Shown: piece after piece, positions 1 to 6,689 of the stretch | Numbering within the stretch: position 1 is the stretch's first letter | How the letters are laid out: each line of letters opens with the position of its first letter | Assembly: GCA_034435275.1 (NCBI GenBank) | Contig: DAOTXP010000238.1 | Location: forward strand, 1 to 9,260 | Length of the DNA: 9,260 nucleotides | Direction: 5' to 3' | From: JBFMCC01 sp034435275 | Lineage (GTDB): Bacteria > Chloroflexota > Anaerolineae > Anaerolineales > Villigracilaceae | Program-made: the position numbers and the translations under genes | Notes under the pieces: generated by a model | Seen by the model: only the letters and a program-made list of their open reading frames with translations | Told to the model about the DNA's origin: nothing | The model's database searches: none

Positions 1-97
1 GGGTGGGGGGGTGGGGGGGGGGGGGGGGGGGGGGCGGCGGGGGGGCGCAGGCCTGCGCAAGGAGAATGATGGTAAGAACCGGAACGAGTCTATTCAT
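1..97 (-). CDS. Lipoprotein N-terminus with polyproline linker (partial, runs off the window)
   Basis: The ATG at 97-95 follows an excellent ribosome binding site (GGAGG, 103-107, about 5-6 nt upstream). The first 18 residues read MNRLVPVLTIILLAQACA: a short basic n-region, a hydrophobic core and a Cys at residue 17 in a lipobox-like LAQAC. This predicts a lipid-anchored protein processed by signal peptidase II. From residue 19 the frame is nearly all proline, encoded by the C-run opposite the poly-G at the left edge; His29 and Thr32 appear within it. Proline-rich linkers just after the lipid-anchored Cys are common in Chloroflexota lipoproteins (family knowledge). The mature domain lies outside the window, so no function can be given. 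The homopolymer makes base counts, and thus the frame beyond residue ~22, unreliable. The gene lies 79 bp downstream of dnaE on the same strand. Confidence 0.6.
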   Translation of the reverse strand, partial: MNRLVPVLTIILLAQACAPPPPPPPPPPHPPT

Positions 98-120
98 TCT
101 TTGCCTCCAGCGGGAATTAA

Positions 121-147
121 ACACAAAGGACACGAAGTGCACAAAGG
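121..147 (+). repeat. Three tandem 9-bp units (NCACRAAGK), half-site of a dispersed repeat
   Basis: Three contiguous 9-bp units lie at 121-129 (ACACAAAGG), 130-138 (ACACGAAGT) and 139-147 (GCACAAAGG). The same unit, with the same alternation of CAAAGG and CGAAG, builds both arms of the inverted repeat at 8900-8972. Here only one arm is present. It sits between the dnaE stop and the lipoprotein gene, just past a terminator-like hairpin. Confidence 0.75.
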
Positions 148-150
148 AAG

Positions 151-170
151 CGCGGGATAAAATCCGCGGC
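151..170 (-). terminator. Possible dnaE terminator hairpin
   Basis: Just after the dnaE stop, the minus strand carries GCGGAT, a TTT loop and ATCC-CGC, a stem of about 6-7 bp with one bulged C, extendable by outer GC pairs. It is followed by TTCCTTTG rather than a clean T-run, so it is at best a weak intrinsic terminator. Confidence 0.4.
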
Positions 171-176
171 AAATGA

Positions 177-3100
177 TTATTGCAACGTAATCGGCTCGAT
201 GCGCCAGCTCTCCTCGCCAATCAACTTCTTCAGGCGGGCGAGCATTTCGGGGCAGATGCGCGTGGTGTCGTTCGGGAAATCAATCAGGTGTCCCTTGCCG
301 TTCTCGAAGATCTGGAACGTGAAGCGGTCGCGCCCGTGAAATGAGATGAGCGTGCCGTAAATGGTCTTGATGCGGCGCTTGTCCACTTCCTTGTCCGGGC
401 TCGGGCGTAGGATGACCGTGATTTGCTGAGGCGGGTGCTCGCGGTCTTCGGGCCGCGTGACGGCGGGATAGAGTGACGGCACGCGGAGGGCCGGCGGCGG
501 GACTTCGTCAACCGACCCCCCTTCCGTCCCCCCCACAGGGGGGGAGACCGGGGCGACAGTCTGCGCTTCAGTCTTTGGACTTTCAATTGATCCCGTTTTG
601 TCCGACCCCCCTCCTATCCCCACCGCAAGGGAGGACGCCGGTTCTTCGGAACGCGCGGCGATGGCCGCGTTGTCGAACGAGGGCTGCCATTCGTTGTCCC
701 ACCCGGTCGGGAAATTATCCGGCGGAGGCGGGCCATCGAAATCGTTCCGGTCGGCCTCTTCCTTCCCCACCGGTGGAGGAGAGACCTGAGGTGCGGCGTA
801 AACGGGAGTCCTCTCGGCGACATGCACAGGCCGCTTCACAACGGTAGCAAGTTCGCCCTCCCCTCCCATCCCCCCTGTAAGGGAGGAGGCTTCCTCTGTA
901 GCCACCAGCATTTTGAGTTCAGTCCGTATCGCATCCACCAGAATCTTGGGTGGGCTGGACTGCGCGTCTACTTTACCTTCCACGAGAACGATCTTGCCCG
1001 TTTCGAGCAGAGGCTGACATGCCGTCCAGGTGCGCGGGAAGAGCACGAGTTCGATGCTCCCCTGCATATCCTCGATGGTGACGAAGCCCATCGGCTTGCC
1101 GGTCTTGGTCACGTACGGCCGGATGGCCTCGACCACGCCGGCCACGCGTACTTTCTCCTCGTGTGCGGCTTCGGGCAGCTGCGCCGAAAAATAACTGACC
1201 ATCTGTGCCAGCGTTTTTTGGTATGGCGTCAATGGATGATCCGAGACGTACAGCCCGACCAGTTCGCGCTCCCAGTTGAGCAACTGACGGCGGTCAATTT
1301 CAGGGGCGTCGGGCAGGTGCAGGCTCTCGACCACGCCGGTGCTCCCGCCGAAGAGACTCATCTGGCCCATGTCCGCGGCGCGGAAGTGCGCTCCGCTGAC
1401 GGCCACGATGCGGTCGAGCGCGGCCAGCAGGGCGGCGCGGTGGCCGAACTGGTCGAGCGCGCCGACCTTGATGAGACATTCGAGCGGGCGCTTGCCGACC
1501 GCGCGCAGGTCCACGCGCGCGGCGAAATCGTTCAGGTCTTTGAAGGGACCGCCTTCGGCGCGGGCATCCGTGATGAGTTCGACCGCGCCCTCGCCCACGT
1601 TCTTGACCGCGCCCAGTCCGAAGCGGATGGAGGCTTTTCCGTCCGCGCCGTCCTCGATGGTGAAGTCCCAGCCGCTGGCGTTGATGTCCGGCGGCAGGAC
1701 GGGCACGCCCATGGCGCGCGCGTCCGCCACGTAATAGGCCACCTTTTCCGTCTGGCTTTTGGAGGCGGTCAACAGGGCGGTCATGTATTCGGCGGGATAA
1801 TGTGCCTTGAGATAGGCGGTCTGCACGGCAATCACGCCGTAATCCGCGGCATGGGATTTGTTGAAGCCGTAGCGCGCGAATTCCTCCCAGTCCGCGTAAA
1901 TGGCCTCGGCGATCTCCTTGTCCATGCCTCTGGCCACTGCACCCTTGATGAATTTGGCGCGGTGCTTCTCGATCTCCTTGGCTTTCTTCTTGGAGATGGC
2001 ACTGCGTAGTTCGTCCGACTCGGAGGGGGTGTATCCCGCCAGTTCAACCGCGGCGCGCATCAGTTGTTCCTGATACACGGGAATGCCGTACGTTGAATCG
2101 AAGATGGGCTTGAGGGCGGGATGGCGATACTCGATCTCGGCCTCGCCGTGCATGCGGGCGATGTAATCGGGGATGAACGCCATCGGGCCCGGACGATAGA
2201 GCGCCACCATGGCGATGACGTGCTCCACGGTCTGCGGTTTCATCTGGACAATGTAGCGCGTCATGCCGCCGCCTTCCACCTGGAAGAGACCGGCCGTATT
2301 GCCCGCGCCCAGCAATTCGAATGCCTTCGGATCGTCGAGCGGGATGTTGGAGAGATCGAATCTCACCCCGTGACGCTCGGCGATCAGGTCACAGGCGCGC
2401 GCCATGACGGTCAATGTGATCAGGCCGAGGAAGTCCACCTTCAACATGCCCAGCGAACTGAGGATGCCCATTTCGAACTGCGTCACCGATTTGACCGGTG
2501 TCTCCTCCGAATTGGAGGTGGGACGATGCAGAGGCAGATATTCGATGAGCGGCTTGTCCGAAATGACCACGCCCGCGGCGTGCGTGCCCGCATTGCGGAC
2601 GGTGCCCTCCATTTTGGCGGCGATGTCTATCACTTCGCGGATGTGCGGCGTCGTGTCGTAGATCTGCTTGAATTCGGGGACGGCCATCGCGTCGTCCATG
2701 GTGGTCTGACGTCCCGAAACAAACGGGACGAGTTTGGCCACACGGTCTATTTCGGGCAGGGGAATGTCCATCACGCGCGCCACGTCGCGCAGCGCGGCCT
2801 TCGTTCCCATGGTGCCGAAGGTGATGATCTGCGCCACCTTGTCGTCGCCGTATTTGTGGGCGCAGTATTCGAGCATTTCGGCGCGGCGGTCGTCGCGGAA
2901 ATCCAGGTCAATATCGGGCATTTCGTTGCGGCCCGGGTTGAGGAAGCGCTCGAAGAGCAGTTCGTGCTGAATGGGATCCACCAGCGTGATGTCCAGCGCG
3001 TAGGCCACGATGGAGCCTGCCGCCGAACCGCGCGCGTTGTACCAGATGCCGTTCTCGCGCGCGTGACGGCACAGGTCCCAGACGATGAGGAAGTATGCGT

Positions 3101-4103
3101 CGAATTTCATCTTGTGGATGATGCCCAGCTCGTAGTCGAGTCGCGCGCGGACTTCGGGGCTGTCTGCCCGCTCTCCATAACGGCGACTCAGCCCCTGGTC
3201 GCAGAGGGAGCGGAGATAGGTCTTGGGCGTGTGTCCCTCGGGCACAGGGAAATCTGGCAGGTGATAGCCCTTGAACGACAGGTCCACATTGCAGCGTTCG
3301 GCGATCAACAACGTATTGGCGAGCGCGTCGGGAATCTCTTTGAAGATCTCGCTCATCTCCTGCGGCGATCGCAGGTAGTATGAGGGATCGGTCATCCGCA
3401 TGCGATCCTTGTCGCTCAACAACGTGTTGGTCTGGATGGCGAGCAGGATGTCCTGGTATTTCCAGTCGTCGGGGTTGATGTAGTGCACGTCGTTGGTGGC
3501 GACGAATTTGGCGCGGTAGCGCGCGCCGAGTTCGACGAGGCGGCGGTTGAGTTCGAGGATTTCGGGGATGTCGTGCTGTTGGAGTTCGAGGAAGAAGCGG
3601 TCGGGACCGAAGACATCGTAGTACCAGTTGATGCGGCGGACGGCCTCCTCCGGCTGTTGGTCGAGGATGTGGCGCGGGATCTCGGCGGCCATGCAACCCG
3701 AAGTGCAGATCAGGCCCTCGGAGTGTGCGGCAAGGAAATCGTGGTCAATGCGCGGGTAATAGTAGAAGCCTTCGAGCTGCGCCGCGGAGGCGATTTGCAG
3801 GAGGTTGCGGTAGCCGGTCTCGTTTTCGGCGAGCAGGAGCAGGTGTGTGGAAGAACGGTCGAGTTTGGGATCGCGGTCGTGCATGGTGCGGGCGGCCATG
3901 TAGGCTTCCAGCCCGATGATGGGCTTGACCCCCGCGCCGGTAGCGGCCTTGTAGAATTCCATCACGCCGAACATGGTGCCGTGATCGGTGATGGCCACGG
4001 CAGGCATATTCATTTCCTGCACGCGCTGGACCAGCTTCTTGATGTTCGAGAAGCCGTCGAGCAGGGAGTAATCCGTGTGGACGTGCAGGTGGGCAAAACT
4101 CAT
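177..4103 (-). CDS. dnaE: DNA polymerase III subunit alpha
   Basis: This is the catalytic subunit of the replicative polymerase: it extends DNA from primers at the fork in complex with the sliding clamp and clamp loader. The 1308-residue product has every DnaE1 domain in order. The N-terminal PHP domain (about 1-210) shows HLHVHTDYSLLDG, TDHG at 39-42, GLEAY at 64-68 and NDVHY at 204-208. The polymerase core has PDIDLDF at 396-402 and KVDFLGL near 555-561 (Asp557), giving the catalytic Asp triad. A tandem helix-hairpin-helix lies near 826-846, the internal clamp-binding motif QMSLF at 914-918 and an OB fold at about 985-1065. The PHP ligands replaced in E. coli are His, His and Glu here, so a metal-dependent PHP proofreading activity is plausible (inference). 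A low-complexity Gly/Pro/Ser/Glu linker (about 1068-1222) made partly of palindromic repeats precedes a C-terminal domain (1225-1308). The ATG is fixed by the conserved start MSFAHLHVH; there is no Shine-Dalgarno sequence. Confidence 0.97.
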   Translation of the reverse strand: MSFAHLHVHTDYSLLDGFSNIKKLVQRVQEMNMPAVAITDHGTMFGVMEFYKAATGAGVKPIIGLEAYMAARTMHDRDPKLDRSSTHLLLLAENETGYRNLLQIASAAQLEGFYYYPRIDHDFLAAHSEGLICTSGCMAAEIPRHILDQQPEEAVRRINWYYDVFGPDRFFLELQQHDIPEILELNRRLVELGARYRAKFVATNDVHYINPDDWKYQDILLAIQTNTLLSDKDRMRMTDPSYYLRSPQEMSEIFKEIPDALANTLLIAERCNVDLSFKGYHLPDFPVPEGHTPKTYLRSLCDQGLSRRYGERADSPEVRARLDYELGIIHKMKFDAYFLIVWDLCRHARENGIWYNARGSAAGSIVAYALDITLVDPIQHELLFERFLNPGRNEMPDIDLDFRDDRRAEMLEYCAHKYGDDKVAQIITFGTMGTKAALRDVARVMDIPLPEIDRVAKLVPFVSGRQTTMDDAMAVPEFKQIYDTTPHIREVIDIAAKMEGTVRNAGTHAAGVVISDKPLIEYLPLHRPTSNSEETPVKSVTQFEMGILSSLGMLKVDFLGLITLTVMARACDLIAERHGVRFDLSNIPLDDPKAFELLGAGNTAGLFQVEGGGMTRYIVQMKPQTVEHVIAMVALYRPGPMAFIPDYIARMHGEAEIEYRHPALKPIFDSTYGIPVYQEQLMRAAVELAGYTPSESDELRSAISKKKAKEIEKHRAKFIKGAVARGMDKEIAEAIYADWEEFARYGFNKSHAADYGVIAVQTAYLKAHYPAEYMTALLTASKSQTEKVAYYVADARAMGVPVLPPDINASGWDFTIEDGADGKASIRFGLGAVKNVGEGAVELITDARAEGGPFKDLNDFAARVDLRAVGKRPLECLIKVGALDQFGHRAALLAALDRIVAVSGAHFRAADMGQMSLFGGSTGVVESLHLPDAPEIDRRQLLNWERELVGLYVSDHPLTPYQKTLAQMVSYFSAQLPEAAHEEKVRVAGVVEAIRPYVTKTGKPMGFVTIEDMQGSIELVLFPRTWTACQPLLETGKIVLVEGKVDAQSSPPKILVDAIRTELKMLVATEEASSLTGGMGGEGELATVVKRPVHVAERTPVYAAPQVSPPPVGKEEADRNDFDGPPPPDNFPTGWDNEWQPSFDNAAIAARSEEPASSLAVGIGGGSDKTGSIESPKTEAQTVAPVSPPVGGTEGGSVDEVPPPALRVPSLYPAVTRPEDREHPPQQITVILRPSPDKEVDKRRIKTIYGTLISFHGRDRFTFQIFENGKGHLIDFPNDTTRICPEMLARLKKLIGEESWRIEPITLQ
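511..552. repeat. Palindromic GC-rich mini-repeat in dnaE, copy D
   Basis: The plus strand has a C/T-rich left part beginning CCGACCCCCCTTCCG, then a perfect 7-bp hairpin (C7 at 528-534, loop ACA, G7 at 538-544), then GAGACCGG. It is read in the dnaE frame as APVSPPVGGTEGGS (residues 1184-1197). It aligns with the copies at 601-645, 753-785 and 851-893, and all four are in the same reading frame. Confidence 0.7.
601..645. repeat. Palindromic GC-rich mini-repeat in dnaE, copy C
   Basis: It shares the left end CCGACCCCCCT with copy D and the right end AAGGGAGGA with copy A. The stem CCTCC (610-614) pairs with GGAGG (630-634). The dnaE frame reads ASSLAVGIGGGSD (1156-1168), nearly the same peptide as copy A. 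Confidence 0.7.
753..785. repeat. Palindromic GC-rich mini-repeat in dnaE, copy B
   Basis: This is the most diverged copy. It centres on the perfect 10-bp palindrome CCACCGGTGG (767-776), with flanking CCTCTTCC and GGAGGAGAG arms. It is read as VSPPPVGKEEAD (1107-1118), matching the VSPPVG of copy D with one extra codon. Confidence 0.55.
851..893. repeat. Palindromic GC-rich mini-repeat in dnaE, copy A
   Basis: CCTCCC at 862-867 pairs with GGGAGG at 881-886. The sequence between them, ATCCCCCCTGTAA, resembles the core of copy D. The dnaE frame reads ASSLTGGMGGEGE (1072-1084). This copy marks the start of the linker, just after the OB fold. Confidence 0.7.
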
Positions 4104-4104
4104 A

Positions 4105-4170
4105 TAGTTTGGTAGTTTAGGTAGTTACGTAGTTGAGGATGAACTACAAAACTATGTAACTATTGAACTA
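4105..4170. repeat. Inverted array of four TAGTT and four AACTA units in the dnaE leader
   Basis: TAGTT starts at 4105, 4113, 4122 and 4130. Its reverse complement AACTA starts at 4142, 4150, 4158 and 4166. Spacing is 8 bp (one step of 9), and the centre is near 4138. The eight units make an imperfect hairpin of 5-6 bp helices separated by 3-4 nt internal loops. It ends one base from the dnaE start codon, leaving no room for a Shine-Dalgarno sequence, and by the promoter prediction it fills nearly the whole dnaE 5' leader. Confidence 0.85.
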
Positions 4171-4184
4171 CATAACCAACCGCG

Positions 4185-4212
4185 ATTATAGCACGCGTGT
4201 TCCGATTGATAA
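4185..4212 (-). promoter_or_regulatory. Predicted sigma70-like promoter of dnaE
   Basis: On the minus strand, TTATCA (4207-4212, 4 of 6 to consensus), a 16-bp spacer and a perfect TATAAT (4185-4190). Predicted start is near 4178, giving a leader of about 75 nt made almost entirely of the TAGTT/AACTA array. The hexamer sits in GCTATAATC, identical to the predicted kinase promoter. Confidence 0.6.
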
Positions 4213-4220
4213 TGAGCGGG

Positions 4221-4239
4221 AGGCTTAAAAAATCAGCCT
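4221..4239 (-). terminator. Weak terminator-like hairpin after the kinase gene
   Basis: AGGCT (4221-4225) pairs with AGCCT (4235-4239) around a 9-nt A/T-rich loop, directly overlapping the kinase stop codon. The stem is short and no T-run follows it, so termination here is uncertain. Confidence 0.3.
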
Positions 4240-6508
4240 ACTCTTCGGCCTCTGCGAGAACGGGCTTCCACGCGACCTGGATGCGCGTGCCTTTCCTCGG
4301 CGTGGATTCGATCCCGACCTGCGCGTGAATCAACGCACCGCGCTCGATCATCCCGGCCAGACCGAAATGCTTGTGGGATAACAACTCGTTCAACTCGAGC
4401 CGCTCCGCGGCATCGAAGCCGATCCCATTATCCTCAATTGTGAGACGGACGCCCCCGGAATCCATGCGCCCGGAGAAGACGATCTCACTGGCCCTGGCAT
4501 GATGCAGGGTGTTCTCACAGGCCTCCTGCACAATGCGGAACAAATGCAGTTCTATGTTCGCGGGGAATCGCACACCCTCCTCCGCCTCCACATTGACGAT
4601 AACTTTAACGGCATCGTTGGTGCGTTCCATCAGATTCTCGGCCAGTTCGTCGAGGGCCGGCTTCAGGCCGTAGTTGAGCATAGGCGGCCGCAGGTCACTG
4701 ACGATCTCGCGCAGGCGCGCGGTCAGTGCCTCGTAAGCCTCGTAGAAATGGGGCGAGAGATGGGTCTCGTCCAGGTTCATCCGCAGGACGGCCAGCTGGT
4801 TGAGGATGCTGTCATGCAGGTCAAGGGCCAGGCCGAGGCGATGTTCCTCGAAGTTGTTGATGTTCTCCTGGTACATCTTCCTGAGACGCTCGGTCTGGAG
4901 CAGGTTGCTCAGGGCAATCGCCGTCTGGTTGGCGAGCGATTGCAGGATGGGGATTTCGCGCTGGGAGTACAGATCGTCCGGGTCGCGGCGGCCCAACAGC
5001 CAAACGCCAAGCAGGTCTGTGTCCACCCGAAGGGGCAGGACGAGCCGCACCCATGCGCCGGGTTGTCCCTCCTCGCCCGAATACGGCAGGGACCTCGCTG
5101 GCGAGGCCAGCAGGTCGAGCAGTTCGTCTTCCTCCGGCAGTTGGTATCCATCAATTCCATCAACCACCAGGACCTTGGATTGGCCGTGGTCGAATTGCAG
5201 GAAGGCAAACTGCCTCACCAGCAGGCTTGGGAAAATTTCATCCCCAAGAAGTTTACAGAGATGTTCGAGCGAATTGCTGGTTGTGATGCGGGTAGAATAG
5301 ATTTCTTGTATGTTCTGGTAGGGGAGCCGAATTCCGAGGAGCCGTTGTTCTATGAAGGACTGAAAGGGCGGAAAGATCAGAATGCCCAAATATGCCGTTA
5401 CCAGGCCGGTCACAGCGGCCAGGAAAAAATAGCCTTCCGGGGAAATGCTCAGAGATTGCGCCGGCCCGAGCAGGATCAACAGGATCGTTCCCAGCAGGAT
5501 GAGGAAAGTGTAAGTGGAGAAGGCACGGTTGGCGCGCACCTCCATCCCACCCAGTTGCCGGCGTAAGACGACGAAAATGTAGGCAGCCGGTACAAATGGC
5601 AGGAACAACAACATCAGTGCGCTGGGCTGGGGGAGATTACCGAAAAGGCCGCCGAGGCTCGCGCCGATCAAGGGCAGCCACACGAACAGGATGGAGAATA
5701 GCAACAACTGCACGGCACGGCGATGATGCGGCTGGCGGCGGTGCAGGAGCAATAGGAGAATACTGCCTCCCAGCATGAGCAGAACGCCGATGAAATAGCG
5801 ACTGCGCCGCAGGAGTTGCAGGATTTCTGCGGCGGCCAGTGCCCCGCACATCAGGTAAATGATGATCCAGGCCCAGGACGGAGTCCTCCGCAGCGGCAGG
5901 GGGAACAGCCAGTGGAAGTTCAGATAAACAGGCACGGCCAGCCACGTGACGGCATGGAACAACACGGAGCTATTCCAAACGCGCAGGCCGGACAGACTGC
6001 CGAGCAGGATCCAGAGCCCGGTCAACTCGTTGAGGGCGATGAAGAGCCGCCAGCGGGTGTCCCGCGGGCGAATGAAGAGCTGGACAGCCATCCCCGCGAC
6101 CCAGAAGACATAAGCCAGCCACCAGACGTTGACAAAGCGGGCCCTAAATTCCCGGTTGTTATGGCCCGGTAAGATCCAATGAACCGAGACTTCCTGATCT
6201 CCTCGCTTTACAACGACTTCCACAGTCTCCCCCGGCCGTTTGCCCTCGAAAAGCTGAAGCCTCCCATCCGCACGGTATTCGTCCCAAGAAACGTTCCCGA
6301 CCCGTTTCAGGATGTCGCCCTTTTGAAGCAGGTCCTGAGACTCCACGTCATAGATCTCAACAATTTGTCCACTACGAGGATCGAAGAAGAAACCGATGTA
6401 GGGCGCCTCGAAAAAAAGAGCGTAGGTAAAGGCTAGATACAATCCGAGGACCCCCACGGAAAGCAATATCCCGATAATGTAAAGGCTGCGAGAGTTGGTC
6501 TTTTGCAT
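4238..6508 (-). CDS. ComP-like membrane sensor histidine kinase (PDZ, multi-pass membrane, GAF, HisKA_3, HATPase)
   Basis: This is the sensor kinase of a two-component system. Counting from the ATG at 6508 (756 residues): first membrane helix about 8-33; a PDZ-like domain about 40-115 outside the membrane; about nine further membrane helices between 127 and 380; a GAF-like domain about 410-537; dimerisation helices with the phosphoacceptor in LALDLHDSILNQL (His565); and an ATPase domain with the N box in EACENTLHHA (Asn666), DNGIGF (693-698) and HFGLAGM (714-720). The same order occurs in Bacillus ComP, which makes an exported-peptide or membrane signal a fair guess, but the ligand is unknown. 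The frame is open up to an ATG at 6637. I chose 6508 because it has AAGGAA about 9 nt upstream, opens directly into the membrane helix, and lies downstream of a good promoter at 6569-6597; the longer starts lack a ribosome binding site. The partner regulator is immediately upstream. Confidence 0.93.
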   Translation of the reverse strand: MQKTNSRSLYIIGILLSVGVLGLYLAFTYALFFEAPYIGFFFDPRSGQIVEIYDVESQDLLQKGDILKRVGNVSWDEYRADGRLQLFEGKRPGETVEVVVKRGDQEVSVHWILPGHNNREFRARFVNVWWLAYVFWVAGMAVQLFIRPRDTRWRLFIALNELTGLWILLGSLSGLRVWNSSVLFHAVTWLAVPVYLNFHWLFPLPLRRTPSWAWIIIYLMCGALAAAEILQLLRRSRYFIGVLLMLGGSILLLLLHRRQPHHRRAVQLLLFSILFVWLPLIGASLGGLFGNLPQPSALMLLFLPFVPAAYIFVVLRRQLGGMEVRANRAFSTYTFLILLGTILLILLGPAQSLSISPEGYFFLAAVTGLVTAYLGILIFPPFQSFIEQRLLGIRLPYQNIQEIYSTRITTSNSLEHLCKLLGDEIFPSLLVRQFAFLQFDHGQSKVLVVDGIDGYQLPEEDELLDLLASPARSLPYSGEEGQPGAWVRLVLPLRVDTDLLGVWLLGRRDPDDLYSQREIPILQSLANQTAIALSNLLQTERLRKMYQENINNFEEHRLGLALDLHDSILNQLAVLRMNLDETHLSPHFYEAYEALTARLREIVSDLRPPMLNYGLKPALDELAENLMERTNDAVKVIVNVEAEEGVRFPANIELHLFRIVQEACENTLHHARASEIVFSGRMDSGGVRLTIEDNGIGFDAAERLELNELLSHKHFGLAGMIERGALIHAQVGIESTPRKGTRIQVAWKPVLAEAEE

Positions 6509-6551
6509 GGCGGCGGTTTCCTTCGAGCGGAAATTATGCTCACGCCGATCC

Positions 6552-6565
6552 AGAAAGGAGGTGAT
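6552..6565 (-). other. 14-nt match to the 16S rRNA 3' tail (anti-Shine-Dalgarno) in the kinase leader
   Basis: The minus strand reads ATCACCTCCTTTCT, the usual bacterial 16S rRNA 3'-terminal sequence including the anti-Shine-Dalgarno CCTCC. The predicted transcription start (about 6562) would place CCUCCUUUCU at the very 5' end of the kinase mRNA. UCCUU there can pair with AAGGA of the kinase's own ribosome binding site. The sequence match is visible; any function is inference. Confidence 0.4.
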
Positions 6566-6568
6566 GTG

Positions 6569-6597
6569 ATTATAGCGTAAGACGAAACCCATGTCCT
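6569..6597 (-). promoter_or_regulatory. Predicted sigma70-like promoter of the kinase gene
   Basis: On the minus strand, AGGACA (6592-6597, 4 of 6), a 17-bp spacer and a perfect TATAAT (6569-6574). Predicted start is near 6562, with a leader of about 54 nt to the ATG at 6508. It lies between the hairpin at 6641-6668 and the kinase, so the kinase can be expressed independently of the regulator. The context GCTATAATC is shared with the dnaE promoter. Confidence 0.6.
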
Positions 6598-6640
6598 TCA
6601 TTTGAAGCAGACGCGATTCCGTCCCCTGAGTGAGCATAGC

Positions 6641-6668
6641 TGAAGGCCCGGCTGTAGCCGGGCCTTCA
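6641..6668 (-). terminator. Perfect 13-bp hairpin between regulator and kinase genes
   Basis: TGAAGGCCCGGCT (6641-6653) and its exact reverse complement (6656-6668) flank a 2-nt centre, so the apical loop is effectively 4 nt or more. It lies 21 bp past the regulator stop. No T-run follows on the minus strand, so it may act as a factor-assisted terminator, an attenuator, or a barrier protecting the regulator mRNA end. Confidence 0.55.
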
Positions 6669-6689
6669 AAGAAAATCTCACCTGAATTG

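Noticed and set aside
45..58. Perfect 14-bp palindrome GCGCAGGCCTGCGC as an operator or terminator
   Set aside because: It coincides with the codons for the Ala-Gln-Ala-Cys lipobox region of the lipoprotein, so coding explains it well enough.
822..3383. Long plus-strand open frames (for example 822-2009 and 2121-3383)
   Set aside because: They lie wholly antisense to dnaE, whose protein is conserved end to end. Their translations show no domain logic and reflect the codon bias of the real gene.
4499..5566. Plus-strand open frame of 355 codons
   Set aside because: It is antisense to the kinase catalytic and GAF parts, with no ribosome binding site and no recognisable motif.
6552..6605. Strong Shine-Dalgarno sequence on the plus strand (AGAAAGGAGGTGAT) as the start of a small gene
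   Set aside because: The ATG after it is followed at once by TGA, the GTG opens a 4-codon frame, and the ATG at 6591 gives only four residues.
6509..6637. Longer kinase start at 6637
   Set aside because: The added 43 residues are not membrane- or domain-like, have no ribosome binding site, and overlap the predicted kinase promoter.
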